In this document: in pieces, positions 32,524 to 39,763 of the stretch
Position numbering within the stretch: position 1 is the first letter of the stretch
Layout: the number at the start of each line of letters is the position of its first letter
Assembly (NCBI GenBank): GCA_028572065.1
Contig: JAPVWK010000003.1
Span: 1-40,591, forward strand
Origin: Candidatus Methanophagales archaeon
GTDB taxonomy: Archaea > Halobacteriota > Syntropharchaeia > Alkanophagales > Methanospirareceae
DNA: 40,591 nucleotides
Reading direction: 5' to 3'
Made by a program: the position numbers and the translations under genes
Notes under the pieces: generated by a model
What the model saw: only the letters and a program-made list of their open reading frames with translations
What the model was told of the DNA's origin: nothing
Databases searched by the model: none

Positions 32524-32830
32524 AGGTTTTACTGATGTCAATGCAGTGGTAAGCGGTTTGCAAAATCATTTTACCGTATCGGATGATTACCAGCTTCCCG
32601 AATTCAGCACGATAGCCATTCCTGCTGTGGCTATATTTGGGCTGGTGTTCTACTAACCGCCGTAAGCGGGGAAAAGGGTGAACATAAAAGAAAGTGCGAG
32701 AGGGGGTTCCTTTTATTATCGTTCTGCCAACAGTCAAAATTATTGCGTTTTCCTTAAGTCCAAACGCCTAACAAACTTAAGTGGAATTCTAACGAAATAG
32801 CCAGCCGTCATTACCAAAATCAATCGTACT
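32524..32830. repeat. Repeat unit R2
   Basis: R2 is nearly identical to R1 over the PEF-CTERM tail (32524-32700), lacks about 120 bases present in the middle of R1 and R3, and rejoins R3 at TTATCGTTCTGCC, continuing through GCGTTTTCCTTAAGTCC and GGAATTCTAACGAAATAGCC. Confidence 0.75.
32528..32656 (+). pseudogene. Decayed PEF-CTERM tail in R2
   Basis: A 42-codon frame, FTDVNAVVSGLQNHFTVSDD then YQLPEFSTIAIPAVAIFGLV and FY, ends in TAA where the basic tail should begin. The LPEF motif and the hydrophobic helix are perfect, so decay is recent or partial. The signal peptide and body are absent. Confidence 0.7.
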
Positions 32831-32906
32831 CATTTGCACCATTCACGTGATCTATTCTTCGTCTATTATCTTTTTAAATTCATCACCTATCTTTTCGAAA
32901 GTTAAT

Positions 32907-32925
32907 ATAGTACAAAACATACTAT
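32907..32925. promoter_or_regulatory. Inverted repeat operator before the RHH-PIN operon
   Basis: ATAGTA-CAAAACA-TACTAT is a perfect 6-7-6 inverted repeat ending 7 bases before the antitoxin ATG. Ribbon-helix-helix antitoxins typically bind such sites to repress their own operon. Confidence 0.55.
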
Positions 32926-32932
32926 CTCATAA

Positions 32933-33259
32933 ATGGTGATTTGGATGACAAGTAATGTAATACAAATAAGAATGCCGAAAAAATTAGCTGAAGATATAGC
33001 TGAGCTTGTTGAAGAGGGTTTCTACAAAAATAGAAGCGAAGTGATAATAGATGCAGTTAGGCATTTCTTAGGGAGCGATAAGAAGAGCGATATTGCATGT
33101 TTTATCGAAGGGCAACTTATCGGAAAAAGCGAGAGGGCAGGTTATAGTGAAAAAGAACTGGATGAGTTATGGAAGAAGCTCAGAAAAGGAGAAGAGTGGA
33201 AGAAACGTTTTGGGGAAAGCCCAGAGGAAGTAATGACTGTGCTGCGGGTGAGAAGATGA
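32933..33259 (+). CDS. Ribbon-helix-helix (CopG-like) antitoxin
   Basis: A 108-residue protein. The N-terminal DNA-binding fold is SNVIQIRMPKKLAEDIAELV, then EGFYKNRSEVIIDAVRHFLG (about residues 7-47), with the NRSEVI turn typical of the family. The C-terminal half (GYSEKELDELWKKLRKGEEW) is charged and would bind the toxin. ATG codons at 32933 and 32945 are both usable. The stop overlaps the toxin start by ATGA, and a palindromic operator lies just upstream, so the pair is autoregulated in all likelihood. Confidence 0.85.
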   Translation: MVIWMTSNVIQIRMPKKLAEDIAELVEEGFYKNRSEVIIDAVRHFLGSDKKSDIACFIEGQLIGKSERAGYSEKELDELWKKLRKGEEWKKRFGESPEEVMTVLRVRR

Positions 33260-33696
33260 TCTTTATTGATACTGATATTTTTGTGATAGATAAGATATTC
33301 ACAAACGATAAGAGATTTGAGATTAATGAGGCGTTTTTAAAAGAAACAGATGCGAAAACAACCTCAATATTCAATTTATTTGAGTTACTTGGTATAGCGT
33401 CTTTCAATCTAAATGAAGTAGAGCTGCTGAAATTATTTAAGGGATTTGATGAAGTTTACGGCTTACGGATCCTATATCCTTCAACAGCCTTCATTTCAGT
33501 AAACGATTTTGTAGAGAGCATGTTTGAGGCGGCATTTCAAAAGATCAAGTTGAGAATGAATTTTCAGGATGCGTTGATCTTAGCAGTTGCAGAACAACAC
33601 CATTGCGCAAGATTCGTTACATGGAACACAAAGCATTTCGTCAATCGCACTTACATGAGCGTTCAAACACCAAAAGAACTCTTAGAATTGAGATAA
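33256..33696 (+). CDS. PIN-domain toxin
   Basis: A 146-residue PIN protein with MIFIDTDIFVIDKIF (Asp 5 and Asp 7), the glutamate in IFNLFELLG (about 46), D110 in NFQDALILAVAEQH and the closing FVTWNTKHF. The frame is open 29 codons upstream, but the ATG at 33256 is set by the ATGA overlap with the antitoxin and by the PIN start. It is complete and differs from the VapC at 29234 in length and motif spacing, so it is a separate lineage. Confidence 0.85.
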   Translation: MIFIDTDIFVIDKIFTNDKRFEINEAFLKETDAKTTSIFNLFELLGIASFNLNEVELLKLFKGFDEVYGLRILYPSTAFISVNDFVESMFEAAFQKIKLRMNFQDALILAVAEQHHCARFVTWNTKHFVNRTYMSVQTPKELLELR

Positions 33697-33737
33697 TAAG
33701 AAGACTTTAAGACATTACAAGTGTAGTTTCCAGAGAA

Positions 33738-33821
33738 ATCCGGGAATTCGCAACAATCGCGTTGCCCGCCGTGGCAGGATTGTTCCGGTACTTCAACAGG
33801 TGCAAGCAGAAGAATGAATAA
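33738..33821 (+). pseudogene. Decayed PEF-CTERM tail in R3
   Basis: The frame IREFATIALPAVAGLFRYFN, then RCKQKNE and TAA, keeps the basic end that R1 and R2 lack, with the PEF proline changed to arginine and the helix shortened. Its sequence is nearer to the intact gene at 30347 (EFATIAIPAIA) than to R1 and R2. Confidence 0.65.
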
Positions 33822-34045
33822 GCGGATTTTTAAAAAGAATATGGGTTTTTTGCTTTTCGATTAATTGATATTGTCAAATAAACCGCCAAATTCGTGAAGC
33901 ACGCAGAAGTGGATTAGCTGAATTTATTTAGCCCTGTTCTAATATTACCGTTCTGCCAAAAGTCAAAAATATTGCTTTTTCCTTAAGTCCTGGTCCCCAC
34001 ACGGATACAACTGGAATTCTAACGAAATAGCCGTCATTATTATTA
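33738..34045. repeat. Repeat unit R3
   Basis: R3 begins with a divergent PEF-CTERM tail, then shares with R1 the stretch ATTGATATTGTCA through GAAGTGGATTAGC and with R2 the stretch CCTTAAGTCC through GGAATTCTAACGAAATAGCC. It is the longest on its 3' side. Confidence 0.7.
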
Positions 34046-34108
34046 GCTCGATTACACTATCCGGTACTATATAGTGCATCAAAATAGCTTCTAAGAGGAA
34101 TACTCAAA

Positions 34109-34729
34109 CTAAACAACAAACAGTTTATATTTAGTATTTTCATCCATTATTTCCTCTTCTATTCGCCTTGCAATTATCTTTTCGGGATGATGAAGCCCTT
34201 TAACTCTTTTTGTGAGGTCGTCAAAACCGGAAAAAGGTCCTTTCTTCCGCTCATCCAGTATCGCCCACATCAATTTCTTCCCTATCCCGGGAAGCAAATC
34301 GAGTGTATGCAGCCTCGTGGTGATCGGTTTTGCGTTATTGAATGCCGTTATAAACCGTTTTTCGTCCGCTTTCACTAGCCCTTCAAGTACATAACTGAGT
34401 TCCATCGTTGCTGTTGGCGTTAATTCGTTATATCGCAACTTCTTGACCACGTGGTCTATTACGTCCCGTTCACCGTCACCTATATACACTTGGTCGTATA
34501 TCGCGGGTATTTTATCCTTTTTCGGCGAAAGTTCCATTAACACGAACTTATACTCGCCAATCGCATGGATAAGAGGTTTCTTTTGATATACCGGCCGGGA
34601 ATCCTCGGGGTGCCCGTAAGGTAAATAATCAAGAACAAGAGCAGACGTCTCCCGATTCTTTTCCAAGTCTCCGCCACTGCGCCTTTCCCTACCTACCCTG
34701 CCCCTTTTTCCGTACCCCTGATCTTTCAT
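34109..34729 (-). CDS. DUF655 family archaeal protein
   Basis: A 206-residue protein conserved across archaea. After a basic N-terminus (GYGKRGRVGRERRSGG), it has a small beta-barrel-like region (ALVLDYLPYGHPEDSRPVYQ, AIGEYKFVLMELSPKKDK) and a C-terminal helix-hairpin-helix (LHTLDLLPGIGKKLMWAILD) with IARRIEEEI near the end, suggesting nucleic-acid binding. Its exact role is unknown. It lies 38 bases downstream of rpoF on the same strand, the usual archaeal order. It ends in TAG, the second of two TAG terminators in the window. Confidence 0.88.
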   Translation of the reverse strand: MKDQGYGKRGRVGRERRSGGDLEKNRETSALVLDYLPYGHPEDSRPVYQKKPLIHAIGEYKFVLMELSPKKDKIPAIYDQVYIGDGERDVIDHVVKKLRYNELTPTATMELSYVLEGLVKADEKRFITAFNNAKPITTRLHTLDLLPGIGKKLMWAILDERKKGPFSGFDDLTKRVKGLHHPEKIIARRIEEEIMDENTKYKLFVV

Positions 34730-34767
34730 TCCTTAATCTCCCTAAATATGCACCACTTTTGATTTAA

Positions 34768-35142
34768 TCATTCATATTCCGCAATGCAATCGAGTATTGC
34801 GTCTACATTTGCCTCGGTAAGCGTGAATCGCTCCTTTGCATAGATTGCTCTCACCTCATTCTTGCTCTTTGGTAGCAAATCGGCAATCCTAACCGCTATT
34901 TCCTCTTTCATCTTCTCTAATTGCAAAAGATCGTTTATAAGAGCCCGGGACTTTTCCGATTCCAGCTTAGTGAACTTTGTGGTATGCTCAAATGCTTTTC
35001 TGCGCTCATACCTTATCTCCTCTTCCTCTTCTTCCACATCGCCTTCATGCTCTTTCTTCACTTCACCACGCGTTATCTTCAACATTTCGTTAGCCTCTGG
35101 AAGCGTCAAAATTGTTTCATTTAGTATCTCCTTTACTATCAT
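34768..35142 (-). CDS. rpoF: DNA-directed RNA polymerase subunit F (Rpo4/Rpb4)
   Basis: Rpb4 pairs with Rpb7 to form the polymerase stalk. The N-terminus MIVKEILNETILTLPEANEM and the C-terminal ADLLPKSKNEVRAIYAKERF, then TLTEANVDAILDCI, are typical. At 124 residues it is slightly longer than the usual 105-117 because of an acidic insert (HEGDVEEEEEEIRYERR, about residues 32-48). The gene usually follows the ribosomal protein eL21 gene; here it stands at the head, divergent from ahcY, so that linkage is broken. Confidence 0.88.
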   Translation of the reverse strand: MIVKEILNETILTLPEANEMLKITRGEVKKEHEGDVEEEEEEIRYERRKAFEHTTKFTKLESEKSRALINDLLQLEKMKEEIAVRIADLLPKSKNEVRAIYAKERFTLTEANVDAILDCIAEYE

Positions 35143-35251
35143 CTTGCCCTTTACCTTTCACCCCTATTTCCCGGTATAATCTATAATAAAATAAAAAGGT
35201 TTATCATACTGTGAATTCAACATTTTCAGCAAGCATAAACAGGATGATTCA
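35143..35251. promoter_or_regulatory. Divergent promoter region of rpoF and ahcY
   Basis: The 109 bases contain AT-rich stretches usable in both directions: CTATAATAAAATAAAAAGG at about 35181-35199, reading as a TATA box for rpoF on the minus strand, and TTTATCATAC at about 35200-35209 for ahcY. GGATG about 6 bases before the ahcY ATG is the likely ribosome-binding site. Confidence 0.35.
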
Positions 35252-36502
35252 ATGAAAGATTATATGGTAAAGGATATAAACCTTGCAGAAGGTGGAGAGA
35301 AGAGAATAGAGTGGGCTGGCGGTAGAATGCCCGTTCTGAGTCAAATAAGGGACCGATATGAACGTGAGAAACCATTGGAAAACGTAAATGTAGTGGCATG
35401 TTTGCATGTCACAGTGGAAACGGCGAATCTCATCTTGGCATTGAGAGCAGGCGGCGCGGATATTGCGCTTACGGCTGCTAATCCGCTATCTACACAGGAT
35501 GACGTAGCGGCGGCACTGGCTTCTGCGGGCATAAAGACCTACGCATTTCGGGGTGAGAGCGATGAAGATTATTATGAATACTTGAATGAAGCGCTTGAGA
35601 TAAATCCGGATGTTATACTTGATGACGGCGGCGATACAATTACTGCAGTTCATGCAGCCGAAAAGACGCAGAAGATAAAAGGTGCCTGCGAAGAGACGAC
35701 TACGGGTGTGATAAGACATCGTGCGAGAGCGAAAGAGAACAAGCTGGCATTCCCGCTAATTGCGGTTAACGATGCCGAGACGAAGATGATGTTTGATAAC
35801 CGGTACGGAACAGGACAATCCACGATACACGGGGTAATGAATGCGACAAATATACTGTTTGCCGGCAAAGTGGTCGTGGTGGCAGGTTATGGCTGGTGTG
35901 GACGTGGAGTCGCGTTACGAGCGAAGGGACTTGGCTCAAACGTGGTGGTAGTAGAGATAAATCCACGTAAAGCACTGGAAGCGGTTATGGATGGATACCG
36001 GGTGATGCCGATGTTGGAAGCGGCAAAGATAGGCGACCTTTTTATCACCGCCACGGGCGATACTTCAGTTATAAGGGGCGAGCATATCGCGTTAATGCAA
36101 GAAGGCGCTATTCTTGCTAATACTGGTCATTTCAATGTCGAGATAAAAGTAAACGATCTGGAGGAGCTGGCGGTAGAGAAGAAAGAGATAAAAGAGAACG
36201 TAGTCGAGTACAAGATGAAAGATGGCAGGAAGTTATATCTGCTTTCTGAAGGCCGAATCGTGAATCTCGCGGCGGCATACGGGCACCCACCAGAGGTAAT
36301 GGACATGAGCTTCGCAAACCAGGCTTTATGCGTACGATATATCGTAGAGCATTATGAAGGGCTGCGTAACGAGGTCTATCCCGTGCCAAAGAATATAGAC
36401 GAGGAAGTGGCACGATTGAAGCTGAAATCTTTGGGTGTTGAGATAGAAGTTCTGACTGAAGAGCAGAAAAAATATCTTAGCTCCTGGGACTTGGGTACGT
36501 GA
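35252..36502 (+). CDS. ahcY: Adenosylhomocysteinase (or S-inosylhomocysteine hydrolase)
   Basis: The enzyme clears S-adenosylhomocysteine after methyl transfer, using bound NAD. Visible motifs: [20 protein letters not shown] (about 48-67), [45 protein letters not shown] with the catalytic lysine and aspartate, the Rossmann loop [14 protein letters not shown] (about 211-224), and NTGHFNVEI. At 416 residues it has the archaeal/short form. In some methanogens this family acts on S-inosylhomocysteine instead; sequence alone does not decide. The ATG at 35252 has GGATG about 6 bases upstream; a second ATG lies four codons in. It is divergent from rpoF. Confidence 0.94.
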   Translation: MKDYMVKDINLAEGGEKRIEWAGGRMPVLSQIRDRYEREKPLENVNVVACLHVTVETANLILALRAGGADIALTAANPLSTQDDVAAALASAGIKTYAFRGESDEDYYEYLNEALEINPDVILDDGGDTITAVHAAEKTQKIKGACEETTTGVIRHRARAKENKLAFPLIAVNDAETKMMFDNRYGTGQSTIHGVMNATNILFAGKVVVVAGYGWCGRGVALRAKGLGSNVVVVEINPRKALEAVMDGYRVMPMLEAAKIGDLFITATGDTSVIRGEHIALMQEGAILANTGHFNVEIKVNDLEELAVEKKEIKENVVEYKMKDGRKLYLLSEGRIVNLAAAYGHPPEVMDMSFANQALCVRYIVEHYEGLRNEVYPVPKNIDEEVARLKLKSLGVEIEVLTEEQKKYLSSWDLGT

Positions 36503-36793
36503 ACAGAACCTTTTTGCGTTGAAAAAAGGAATACGTATGCGTTATACATACATTGCCCGGAATGCGATGATAAAATCAAACGTGCAGAAGAGGATCATAT
36601 ACGAACTTGTTAGGTTTATCGTGGTGAAAAAGGCATAGTAGGTCATACCTGAAAATATCGTCATACAAGTGCAGTCTATAGAACTCAAGGTAGATTAGAA
36701 GGGGGCTGATACCTCGTCGCCATACTGTGTGCTGGATTGGATGGCTACATGCGTAATATCCGAGAGTAGAGTAATAGAAAGGAGATAATCGCG

Positions 36794-38293
36794 ATGGGTT
36801 TTGATAGTAAAGTTGTTTCGGGTGTGATCATGAGAGTAGATCACAAGTTATACCTGGCATTTTTAATCTTCATAACTATCCTCGCAGCGTTTTTTAGGAT
36901 CTATAACATTGGATTAAATAGTCTTTGGCTCGATGAAGCTACCAGCATCCTGATTTCCAGGGGATCTATCTCATCAATCATCCAGGCAGATGTTGTTCAT
37001 CCACCTCTGTACTACTTGATGCTTCACTTATTCATCTTCTTGGGTGATAGCGAATGGATTGTGAGAGTTCCCTCTGCGATCTTTGGCATTGCCGCGATAC
37101 CACTCATTTTCAAGCTAGGTGATAAGCTTTATGGGCGGAAACAGGGTTTAATCGCCGCTTTCCTTCTTGCAATCTCTTATGTTCACATCTATTACTCAAA
37201 GGATGCACGGATGTACACAATGCTTTTCTTCTTCACACTCTTGTCTATATACCTATTCTGGGTGGCTCTTGAGAAAAATGATAGACGCTCATGGATGCTC
37301 TTAACTGTCATCAACATCCTGGGCCTCTACACACACTACATGATGATCCCGATCCACCTCGTAGAGTTCCTATTCGTACTCTTCACGCATTTTCACCTCA
37401 ATCTGGAACAGAGAGGATGCACCATCAAGAGAGATACACTCAAACCTTACATTCTAAGCCTCATCCTAACCGCTCTTGCTATTGCACCTATTGCTATTAT
37501 GGCACTTTCTGGACTTTCTGGAAAGATGAGTGGTAGGAACATAATAGGCATTAGACCAAACTATGCGTTCTTCCATGACGTTGTAATCTGGTTTGATCCT
37601 ACATCTGAATTGGGGCGATCTACCGAACCGATCTTCTCGCTTTTCTATATCATCCTCTTTAGATAAGGGATATTCCGGTCAGTAGGGAAAATGGAAAAGG
37701 AGACGTTTCTTATGATCCTCTACTTTTTCATACCTATCATATTCAGCATCTGGGTGGCGAGTGAGATGCACTTTATGCCGAGGTATGTTCTCCACATCCT
37801 TCCTGCATTTCTTATTGTTATTTCATACGGTATCGTTGATCTCGGTGCATCCATCGCTAAGGTCGGAGGGAAACTTTCCAGGGTTCCGTACATCGAGTTG
37901 ATTGTGACAATCATCATTGTGGGATCTGTTGCAACAATCGCTTTTCCCCATATCAAGAACATCTCAACAGAGGCAACCAAGAATGACTGGAGGGCTGCGG
38001 CAGACTATCTCAAAATGAATGCAGTGGCAGGGGATGTGATAATCATTGAACCAGGTTATAACCGTAATCCCCTTCTTTACTACTACAACAGCACAAGTTG
38101 TGGGACTATTCTTCTCTACCCCAACGGGAATATCACGATGATCGAGGAGATCGTTGAAGGTTATGATGATGTGTGGTTTGTCGTAACCAGAGATATAGCA
38201 TACATAAAGAACGGTGATGCTACACTCTCCTGGATTCAGGGGCACACTGCGTTAAAAGATCAGTTCAAAGGTGTTGCAATCGCAAAAGGATGA
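36794..38293 (+). pseudogene. GT39/PMT-like membrane glycosyltransferase with an in-frame TAA
   Basis: One 500-codon frame is broken only by TAA at 37664-37666; both halves are in the same frame. The first half has an N-terminal helix (LAFLIFITILAAFFRIYNIG), the GT-C acidic loop NSLWLDEATSI (about residues 47-57), HPPLYYLMLHLF and YSKDARMYTMLFFF, all typical of ArnT/PMT_2-type enzymes that move sugars from polyprenyl phosphate on the outer membrane face. The second half holds further helices (FLMILYFFIPIIFSIWV, RYVLHILPAFLIVISYGIVD) and a soluble C-terminal domain (DWRAAADYLKMNAVAGDVII). AGGAG about 8 bases upstream supports the start at 36794. Codons ending in C (ATC, CTC, TTC) are more frequent than in neighbours, hinting at transfer. 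A truncated product would lack the last helices and soluble domain. Confidence 0.8.
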
Positions 38294-38378
38294 CTATTCC
38301 ACCAGCGTACCTGCATGTGCAACTCCTGTTTTCTCAAGACACAATCTGTTCTTGTTATCCGCACAAACCGACACAAAA

Positions 38379-38861
38379 TCAAAACGGATGCTTAACACTG
38401 GTCCGCTTAAATTGTCCATTACTAAACATCACCAGATAATCCGAGATTCCACAGGCTTCGGACAGTTTTTTTGCAATGGATTCCACTGATTCGCGACTGT
38501 ACCCATGAATCACAGTAAACAAATTATGTTCCCATTTCCCGGGGATCGTTACTCGTCCATAGGAATGCGTTACCTCGGTATATGAAGAGAGCAGAGTTCC
38601 AACGTTTCCTAACTGCTCTTCGGGGACCTTCCATGCCACTACCGCGTTTGCAACAATACCTACCTTTCGCTGGTTTACCGATATTCCCAACCGTTTGATA
38701 ACGCCAATGCTTCGCAGCCTCTTCAGCCTTTTTATTACCTCATCACGACTTATTCCTACTTGCTTTGCAAGCTCCTCGAAGGGTTCCTCTACCAATGGTA
38801 TGCCATCTTGCGTGACGTTCAGAATAGCCTGGTCTATTTCATCTTTATCCACGGGTTTCAC
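38379..38861 (-). CDS. ahbB: Siroheme decarboxylase subunit AhbB
   Basis: AhbA and AhbB form an Lrp/AsnC-like heterodimer that decarboxylates siroheme to 12,18-didecarboxysiroheme, the first step of the archaeal/sulfate-reducer heme route. The 160-residue protein has an N-terminal winged helix (DEIDQAILNVTQDGIPLVEE, GISRDEVIKRLKRLRSIGVI, then KRLGISVNQRKVG) and the ferredoxin-like domain with ANAVVAWKVPEEQL and NLFTVIHGYSRESVESI, in the AhbB style. The usual PYNLY-like stretch reads EHNLF here. The start lies 17 bases inside the end of ahbA, so the two are coupled. Confidence 0.88.
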   Translation of the reverse strand: MKPVDKDEIDQAILNVTQDGIPLVEEPFEELAKQVGISRDEVIKRLKRLRSIGVIKRLGISVNQRKVGIVANAVVAWKVPEEQLGNVGTLLSSYTEVTHSYGRVTIPGKWEHNLFTVIHGYSRESVESIAKKLSEACGISDYLVMFSNGQFKRTSVKHPF

Positions 38862-39357
38862 CTCCTTCTACTTCTGTATCTGTGAACTTAAACCGGACAT
38901 CAATCTTGAATACGTGCGTGGTTCGAAGGTCTAAGGTATCAGAATCCGGTATGCCGGTTTTTCGCTTTATTTCTTCCACCGTCCCTTCTAAATCTTTACC
39001 GCCACAAGTCGTAACTGTGAACCAGAGATTATAGTCATGTTCACGGCGGTAGTTATGAGTCACGCTCATGTATTCATTAACCACGCGGACGACATGATCC
39101 ATTTTATCTTCCGGCACTTTCATTGCCATCAATGTAGATGAACAAGACCCGAGTTTTTGTGCATCGAGAATGGTACGGAGTTTCCGGATGACGCCATCAG
39201 AGGAAAGTTTTTTTACACGAGCTAACACCTCTTCTTCACTGAGTCCCAGCGTTTTTCCAAATACCGCCCACGGGCGTTCTTCCACAGGGAACTCATCTTG
39301 CATCATTTGTAACAGTTCTTTATCTTGCTTATCCAGCTTGACAGGTTCCATTTTCAT
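38845..39357 (-). CDS. ahbA: Siroheme decarboxylase subunit AhbA
   Basis: A 170-residue partner of AhbB. Winged helix: DKQDKELLQMMQDEFPVEER, then SEEEVLARVKKLSSDGVIRK and LRTILDAQKLG; catalytic domain: STLMAMKVPEDKMDHVVRVV and VTHNYRREHDYNLWFTVTT, the AhbA-type signature with the conserved histidine-aspartate-tyrosine stretch. It ends in DLRTTHVFKIDVRFKF. It is the first gene of the ahbA-ahbB pair, with a TATA-like box about 35 bases upstream and little room for a leader. A second ATG two codons in is possible. A radical SAM enzyme of the same pathway lies 400 bases away on the same strand. Confidence 0.88.
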   Translation of the reverse strand: MKMEPVKLDKQDKELLQMMQDEFPVEERPWAVFGKTLGLSEEEVLARVKKLSSDGVIRKLRTILDAQKLGSCSSTLMAMKVPEDKMDHVVRVVNEYMSVTHNYRREHDYNLWFTVTTCGGKDLEGTVEEIKRKTGIPDSDTLDLRTTHVFKIDVRFKFTDTEVEGGETRG

Positions 39358-39390
39358 CTTTCTTTTCTTATCACTACTAATCCTAAGGAC

Positions 39391-39400
39391 TATATATAAC
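39391..39400 (-). promoter_or_regulatory. TATA-like box for ahbAB
   Basis: GTTATATATA on the minus strand lies 34-43 bases before the ahbA ATG, a good archaeal spacing. Confidence 0.5.
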
Positions 39401-39763
39401 TGCTATTTTTATCGCTCCGCCCTCTTTTTTGGCAACAGTTTTTACAGCCTTTAATATAGCCATCATTCTGTATACCCAACATGGTTTCCGTACTGGGTTA
39501 CATATAGGTAGGAGTTTGTAGTATAAAAAGCTTTTCGTCGTTCGTAGTTGGATTCAATACGAAAATAAAAAACACACGTCACGGACGAGCCATCACAACC
39601 ATTTAAAAGTCTGTGTTCAATATATCGAATTTTTTTTGATGATAGCTGTAAACGAATTTAAAGGAATCTATAACTATTTTTCAGGACTATTGACTTGTAG
39701 TTTGCATTCACGACCGCACGAATTCGTAGGAATATGTATTTAGAGCTATTCCGGATTTAGTGC
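39401..39763. other. Spacer between the radical SAM gene and ahbA
   Basis: These 363 AT-rich bases separate two same-strand heme genes. I see no gene, repeat or clear hairpin. T/A runs (AATTTTTTTTGATG at about 39628) could end transcription in either direction. Confidence 0.5.

Noticed and set aside
31445-34045. R1-R3 considered as a CRISPR array
   Set aside because: The units are hundreds of bases long, encode protein tails and are separated by genes; there are no short regular repeats with unique spacers and no cas genes.
37664-37666. All in-frame stops in the window treated as one recoding phenomenon
   Set aside because: The interruptions use TAG, TGA and TAA and are joined by frameshifts, so a single codon reassignment cannot explain them; only the TAG pair is kept as a recoding candidate.
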